DNA of 64,000 bases, taken from positions 272,833-336,832 of the forward strand of contig CAJTIM010000002.1 of assembly GCA_910576325.1 (NCBI GenBank). Direction: 5' to 3'. The notes below the pieces were generated by a model, which was given only the letters and a program-made list of their open reading frames with translations, searched no databases and was not told the DNA's origin. Shown here in pieces: positions 60,126 through 64,000 of the stretch. The translations under genes were made by a program, and so were the position numbers. This DNA is from Clostridia bacterium. Lineage in GTDB: Bacteria > Bacillota > Clostridia > Lachnospirales > Lachnospiraceae. Position 1 is the first letter of the stretch; every line of letters starts with the position of its first letter.

Positions 60126-61130
60126 ATGCAGGAGCATGAGATTATATTATATCAGTTAGAGGATACAAATGTTTATGTGAATGTCATTTTTAAAGAAGAG
60201 ACATTTTGGATGACGCAAAGAGCAATGGCAGAATTATTTGATTGCACAGCAGATAATATTTCATTGCATTTGAAAAATATTTATAAAGAAGAAGAGTTGG
60301 ATGCAGAGGCAACTGCCGAGTTTTTCTCGGTAGTTCAAAATGAAGGCGGAAGAAATGTTAGCCGAAAAGTAAAATGCTTTAATTTAGATGCGATTATTGC
60401 TGTAGGATATCGTGTAAATTCAAAAAAGGCCACCCGGTTTCGACAGTGGGCAACGAAAACATTAAAAGAGTATATTATTAAGGGTTTTGTGTTAAATGAT
60501 GATATGTTAAAAAATGGCAAACCCTTTGGCAAAGATTATTTTGATGAATTATTAGAGCGCATCCGGGAAATCAGGGCGAGTGAGCGTAGAGCCTATCAGA
60601 AAATCACGGATATATTTGAACAATGCAGTTATGATTATGATAAAAATAGTGAAATTACAAAGAATTTTTATGCCTTTGTTCAGAATAAACTTCATTTTGC
60701 AGTTACTGGAAAGACAGCGGCTGAATTAATATATGAGCGTGCGGATTCAGAAAAGCCAGCTATGGGGTTGACAACCTGGAAGGATGCACCAGACGGCAAA
60801 GTGCTAAAGCGGGATATAGGTATTGCCAAAAATTATTTAAATGAAAAGGAATTGTCTCGTTTAAACAGACTGGTAACCATGTTCATTGATTATGCTGAAC
60901 TGATGGCAGAAGATGAGATCTTAATGAGTATGCAGGATTGGGTGGAACAGACAAATCAGTTTCTGGTAAATAATCGACGGGAAGTGTTGGATGGAAAAGG
61001 GAAAATATCACATGAAACCGCTATGAAAAAAGCGGAAAAGGAATATGAGGCATTTCGGGTAAAACAGGATAAAGAGTATATTTCGGAGTTTGATCGGGAA
61101 ATAGAAAAATATCTTAAAGGGGATTGCTAA
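60126..61130 (+). CDS. RhuM-type virulence/DNA-associated protein
   Basis: A 334-residue protein of the RhuM family (as on Salmonella pathogenicity island 3). It starts with a Bro-N-like helix-turn-helix part (EETFWMTQRAMAELFDCTADNISLHLKNIY), continues with CFNLDAIIAVGYRVNSKKATRFRQWAT, and ends in a charged helical region. The DNA is distinctly AT-rich, unlike the chromosomal genes before it, and an extended -10 TGTTATAAT lies at 60099–60107. Function is unsettled; such genes are common passengers of phages and defence islands. I used the ATG at 60126 behind GAGGTGGG. Confidence 0.88.
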   Translation: MQEHEIILYQLEDTNVYVNVIFKEETFWMTQRAMAELFDCTADNISLHLKNIYKEEELDAEATAEFFSVVQNEGGRNVSRKVKCFNLDAIIAVGYRVNSKKATRFRQWATKTLKEYIIKGFVLNDDMLKNGKPFGKDYFDELLERIREIRASERRAYQKITDIFEQCSYDYDKNSEITKNFYAFVQNKLHFAVTGKTAAELIYERADSEKPAMGLTTWKDAPDGKVLKRDIGIAKNYLNEKELSRLNRLVTMFIDYAELMAEDEILMSMQDWVEQTNQFLVNNRREVLDGKGKISHETAMKKAEKEYEAFRVKQDKEYISEFDREIEKYLKGDC

Positions 61131-61196
61131 AGATTCTGGTTAATAACTTGATAAATATTTGATTTTTTAATCATATTGAGATAGGAGGAATAGCTC

Positions 61197-61735
61197 ATGA
61201 AAATGAATTTTAAAGGTTTAGTAAGTTTACATACATTACCAAAAACTACACCTTTACTACCCTTATATGAGGCTGTTATAAATTCTATTCAAAGTATAGA
61301 GGATGCACATATTACAAATGGGAAAATAGAAATTGTAATTGAACGTGAGAAGCAAATGAATCTTTTTGAACAATGGGAAACGGATGTGGAGAATATTGTT
61401 ATTATTGATAATGGGATAGGATTTAATGATGATAACTATAATTCTTTTGATACATACGCCAGTGAGTTTAAAATTCAAAAGGGTTGTAAAGGCGTGGGAA
61501 GGATGATGTGGTTAAAAGCATTTTGCGAAGTTAGTGTAGAAAGTGTTTTTGATGAAATGGATAAGAAAAAGCGCAGAAAATTTTTGTTTGATACAAATAA
61601 TGCGGTGCATGACGTGAGTATGGCGGAAGTGGATGCTGATGTTCCAAGAGTTACACAAATACGGCTTATGGGATTACGAGGACAGTATAAAGGGAATTGT
61701 CCTAAAAAGATAGATACAATTGCTAGAAATATCTT
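61197..61735 (+). pseudogene. GHKL-type ATPase gene, 3' end lost
   Basis: About 180 residues of an ATPase of the HSP90/histidine-kinase/MutL (GHKL) fold: N-box EAVINSIQSIED, G1 box DNGIGFN, and G2 box KGVGRMMWLKAF. The ribosome site ATAGGAGG is intact. At about 61735 the sequence turns into the 3' part of a serine-recombinase gene read in reverse, so the frame that runs on to 62624 is artificial after this point. Large proteins with this N terminus are frequent in anti-phage systems. With RhuM before it, this may be the remains of a defence cassette. AT-rich like its neighbour. Confidence 0.75.
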
Positions 61736-62216
61736 AAATCATTGTTTTCATCACATTTGTAATCGGGACGATAATACTGGAAACGCTGTCTGGGTTGAGA
61801 TAGCTGTCCACATTTTCAGCAAGACTGATAAAGCGGACACCCATCTGAACAAACAGGTTATCAATCAGACTTCCCGCATCGCTGTAATTTCTTGCAAAAC
61901 GGGAAAGGTCTTTTACTACCACGCAGTTTATTTTCCCGCTCATTACATCGGAAAGAAGTCGCTGGAAATTCTCCCGGTTGGCATCCGTTCCCGTGTGCCC
62001 ATCGTCTACATATTCGGAAACACTTTCAAATTCTCCGATATGCTTCTGGTAAAAGTCATTGAGCAGATCACGCTGGTTGATGACGCTGTTGCTGTCGTCC
62101 TTTCCCTTTTTCAAGTCCTCCTTGGAAAGCCGGATGTATTCGCCCAACCGCCAGCGGCGGACGGTATAAGAGGGAGAGAAACTCTGTTGCAATCCTCTGT
62201 TTTTTGTTCGTGCCAT
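61734..62216 (-). pseudogene. Large serine recombinase gene, truncated
   Basis: The first 160 residues of a large serine recombinase: catalytic serine in EYIRLSKED, then VSEYVDDGHTGTDANRENF, VVVKDLSRFARNY and PITNVM, where the family continues with the recombinase domain. The frame is cut at the junction with the ATPase gene and ends in four foreign residues. The full family length is about 500 residues, so it is inactive. The start has a GGAGG ribosome site and its own promoter. It is GC-rich like the element genes upstream of it. Confidence 0.88.
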
Positions 62217-62247
62217 TGTTCCTCCTTCCCTATCACATTACATCTAT

Positions 62248-62276
62248 ATTATACCTCTGCCCGGGCGGGACAACAA
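62248..62276 (-). promoter_or_regulatory. Promoter of the serine-recombinase gene
   Basis: On the minus strand TTGTTG (62276–62271) and TATAAT (62253–62248) are 17 bases apart, 32 bases before the start codon. Confidence 0.65.
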
Positions 62277-62290
62277 GGATGCCTCCGCCT

Positions 62291-62311
62291 CGGGACACTT
62301 TGTCTCGAAGT
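62291..62311 (-). repeat. 21-base element repeat, copy 1
   Basis: CGGGACACTTTGTCTCGAAG and one more T: an imperfect palindrome (GGGACA/TGTCTC) found three times between genes of this element, also at 62703–62723 and 63772–63792. Confidence 0.7.
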
Positions 62312-62332
62312 AAAAACGGGCCATAACCGCAG

Positions 62333-62599
62333 TTACAGCCCGCTTTTTTGCCGGAGCAGGAAGTCCGTTAGTATGTCCTGCAAGGACGGCCCGCTTTCCG
62401 CAAATTCAATTTTTACACCGATCCCACCGATGCAAAAGCAGTATGGATTTTCTACCGCCTGCAAAAACAGAGCGATCCGCTCCTCCTGGGGGAGAAAGGT
62501 GTCAAAGGCCATGCCACTCACATCCGGCAGGGACTCGGGAGCCACTGCGCCGATGTCAACGCTTTTCATTTGTTCCAGTTCCTTTGCCGTTAATCTCAC
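62333..62599 (-). CDS. Small integrative-element protein (DUF6870-like)
   Basis: An 88-residue soluble protein beginning MRLTAKELEQMKSVDI and ending near LQDILTDFLLRQ, with PQEERIALFLQAVENPYCF in the middle. I recall this pattern as that of DUF6870 proteins, which occur on integrative and conjugative elements of Clostridia near the recombinase gene, but could not check it. It lies 117 bases upstream of the recombinase gene in the same direction, with a repeat copy and a promoter between. Confidence 0.65.
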   Translation of the reverse strand: MRLTAKELEQMKSVDIGAVAPESLPDVSGMAFDTFLPQEERIALFLQAVENPYCFCIGGIGVKIEFAESGPSLQDILTDFLLRQKSGL

Positions 62600-62702
62600 G
62601 GTAAAATCTCCTTATCAAAAATAGGATACGCCTCCCGCATATCGTGGGGAAACGCAAGAGGGCAACACCCAAACGATGCTACCCTCTTGTCTTGCTCCAC
62701 AT

Positions 62703-62723
62703 TGGGACACAATGTCTCGAAGT
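62703..62723 (-). repeat. 21-base element repeat, copy 2
   Basis: TGGGACACAATGTCTCGAAG and one more T, three differences from copy 1. It touches the 3' end of the next small gene. Confidence 0.7.
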
Positions 62724-62926
62724 CAGAAAAGGCTTTTTTGATAGTGGGCTTCGGCCTCCTCCAGAGAAACGAAGTCAAATAGCTCATGGAGCTCGGCCAT
62801 CATACGGCGGATGTCATCGCCAGCAAAGCCGCAGTTTTCCATCGCCATAATCACATAACCACGGCAGGCTCCGTTGCTCCACGGCTGGGATAACAGGGCC
62901 GCCAATTCTGCGGGATCATAGTTCAT
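62723..62926 (-). CDS. Small integrative-element protein of unknown function
   Basis: A 67-residue, largely helical acidic protein (AELAALLSQPWSNGACRGYV, then DIRRMMAELHELFDFVSLEEAE). It resembles small hypothetical proteins often seen on Clostridial conjugative elements, but I cannot name a family. Its stop codon lies at the edge of the second 21-base repeat. The ribosome site is AGCGAGG. It belongs with the sigma factor and recombinase genes reading leftward. Confidence 0.6.
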   Translation of the reverse strand: MNYDPAELAALLSQPWSNGACRGYVIMAMENCGFAGDDIRRMMAELHELFDFVSLEEAEAHYQKSLF

Positions 62927-63272
62927 AGACTGTACCTCGCTTTCCTAAAATTAAGGGATCGCCGCCCACATTTTCTTGACCTGTCCAAAGACAACAACTC
63001 TCGGAACGGCGATCCCGCACAGATTAGAGGGCGGCCCGGAGGGACAGGCGGCCAGCCTGTCCTATGCCGGATCGTGGCCATGGGTTGGCCCGGCCCAGTT
63101 GCGGTGTTGGTGTTGTTCGCTCGTTCTTCCGAAGAAAAAGTCACAGCGCACCCACCGACCGGCTCCCCGGACTATGCCCGGGGCCGCCGCTGTTTATCTG
63201 CGGAAAGAAGAATATCTCCTTTCATAAACCGAGACATTTTTTCATCATTTCCAAGTGGGGAAAATGAAAAAA
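62927..63272. other. Intergenic stretch with a long RNA hairpin, no supported gene
   Basis: On the minus strand a 10-bp stem GGGATCGCCG (63016–63007) pairs with CGGCGATCCC (62964–62955) round a 42-base loop. A second hairpin GGACAGGC/GCCTGTCC lies at 63042–63062. An open stretch of 36 codons ending at 62951 (VVVFGQVKKMWAAIP) has no start codon. The remainder is GC-rich without a credible gene. Confidence 0.55.
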
Positions 63273-63683
63273 TCAAAAAGTTTTTTTCATGCGCTCAAGC
63301 CCACGCTTGATCGACTGGCGGACAGACTCCTCATGTACGCCCTCGGCCTCGGCAATTTCCTTGATGCTCTTTCCGAGAATGATGTGGGCATCAATCCTGC
63401 GGCCCTGGATCTCCGGCAAAGAGTTGAGTGCGTTCCACAGACGGATAAACAGCTCCATGCGCTCCAGAAGCTCCTGGGGCGTTGGCTCGTGCAGGCAGGC
63501 GGAATATTCGATCCCGTCATCGCAGTCCAGAGAATACTGCGCCTTATGCCGGGAGAGCCGCCGCTGGTAGGCCATTTCGTGCCGGGCATCGGCCACAAAT
63601 ACTTCGGCTATCTCGTCAGAAACCTCGATAAACTGATCCTGTGTGTACCAATAATAAAAATCCTTCAGATTGATTGTAGTCAT
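63273..63683 (-). CDS. Sigma-70-like factor of an integrative element
   Basis: A 136-residue protein. The N-terminal part (NLKDFYYWYTQDQFIEVSDE) is short and only region 4 is clear: LNSLPEIQGRRIDAHIILGKS, then the helix-turn-helix IKEIAEAEGVHEESVRQSIK. Such short sigma-like proteins are standard on Tn916-type and related conjugative elements, where they control element genes. The ATG at 63683 follows GGAGG; a longer frame from 63833 reads through a repeat copy and has no such site. Confidence 0.85.
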   Translation of the reverse strand: MTTINLKDFYYWYTQDQFIEVSDEIAEVFVADARHEMAYQRRLSRHKAQYSLDCDDGIEYSACLHEPTPQELLERMELFIRLWNALNSLPEIQGRRIDAHIILGKSIKEIAEAEGVHEESVRQSIKRGLERMKKTF

Positions 63684-63771
63684 AAATAAACCTCCGTTTC
63701 GGTGTTGGGTGGATGAGTGACCGAAACGGGGCTCGGCGGAGAGCGGCATCCCGGGGAGCCGCCCCGCACCT

Positions 63772-63792
63772 CGGGACAATTTGTCTCGAAGT
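63772..63792 (-). repeat. 21-base element repeat, copy 3
   Basis: CGGGACAATTTGTCTCGAAG and one more T, one difference from copy 1. Confidence 0.7.
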
Positions 63793-63948
63793 ACAAAAAA
63801 GCGCCTGGGCGACACAAAGCCACACAGACGCATGAAGTTATATATTCATTTATGTACCGTCTAATTTCATATCCATAACCAGACTGCCCCGGAGGGGGAG
63901 CTACGCTTTTTTTAGTTGGTGCAGATTATGGGTATTGTGAAAAAAGGC

Positions 63949-63988
63949 AAAAATAGACACGGCGGCAATCCTCCTATATGCCGCCGTG
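63949..63988 (-). terminator. Minus-strand terminator near the right edge
   Basis: CACGGCGGCA (63988–63979 on the minus strand) pairs with 63967–63958 round an 11-base loop. Reading leftward it is followed by TCTATTTTTGCC. Confidence 0.7.
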
Positions 63989-64000
63989 GATTTACACGGT

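Larger units (their letters stand above)
63684..64000. other. Stretch beyond the sigma-factor gene, no gene seen
   Basis: It holds the third 21-base repeat and a minus-strand terminator, but no open frame that I can support. The terminator implies that a leftward gene ends just beyond the window. Confidence 0.55.

Noticed and set aside
61197..62624. Single plus-strand frame of 475 codons
   Set aside because: Only the first 180 or so codons are a real ATPase; the rest is the reverse of a serine recombinase and the intergenic region, so the fusion is accidental.
62596..62787. Minus-strand frame of 63 codons
   Set aside because: It crosses a 21-base repeat, overlaps two better small genes and has no ribosome site.
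1..64000. tRNA, rRNA or CRISPR arrays
   Set aside because: No cloverleaf with a GTTCGAATC-type arm, no rRNA-like stretch, and no regularly spaced direct repeats with unique spacers were seen on reading the window.

Overview
The window looks like chromosomal DNA of a gut Lachnospiraceae-type Clostridium (the Hungatella / Enterocloster / C. clostridioforme sort). The evidence is strong AGGAGG-type ribosome binding sites, lipobox lipoproteins, a type III glutamine synthetase, an archaeal-type split glutamate synthase, an FtsEX–M23–S41 cell-wall block, and integrative-element genes typical of that family. The genus is inferred from gene content, not from a database match. No rRNA, tRNA or CRISPR array was seen.

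Layout. (1) 1–13042: end of a LacI-type regulator, then a long sugar operon. It holds a RbsB/RbsA/RbsC-like ABC importer with two permeases, an SDR, a zinc alcohol dehydrogenase, a DUF4432 mutarotase-like protein, two ribokinase-family kinases, a discoidin-like protein, a cupin, deoxyribose-phosphate aldolase and a metallo-beta-lactamase-fold hydrolase. The set fits uptake, oxidation/isomerisation, phosphorylation and aldol cleavage of a pentose or deoxypentose. (2) 13176–19906: a lipoprotein, a very large two-part solute-binding lipoprotein, two MalF/MalG-type permeases and a HlyD-type adaptor, with no ATPase. It ends in a 209-base near-palindrome. (3) 20152–27391: FMN_bind-like protein, YitT-family protein, PucR/CdaR-type regulator, then ftsE–ftsX–M23 hydrolase–S41 protease. 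(4) 27656–34884: an L-ascorbate PTS and catabolic cluster (ulaG, C, A, B, DeoR regulator, beta-propeller protein, ulaE, ulaF) with no visible ulaD. (5) 34883–41647: CotH-type surface protein, YigZ protein and a small conserved protein on the minus strand, then a class A penicillin-binding protein and RidA.

(6) 41723–57005: a nitrogen/glutamine hub. Three split glutamate-synthase subunits read leftward. Glutamine synthetase III, an ammonium channel fused to a PII domain, asparagine synthase, PurF, CarA and CarB read rightward. Two divergent near-consensus promoters each run at once into leader terminators that share a GCAAAGGCGT box, and the box recurs before asnB. This points to one RNA-level control system for the hub and is the most promising undescribed regulation here.

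(7) 57125–64000: an accessory region of mobile-element wreckage. It holds decayed excisionase and integrase genes, a uvrB cut off after 90 codons and bracketed by repeats, a RhuM-type protein, a GHKL ATPase gene cut short where it meets a truncated serine recombinase tail to tail, and the edge of an integrative conjugative element (sigma factor, small conserved genes, repeated 21-base motifs, a long RNA hairpin) reading leftward.
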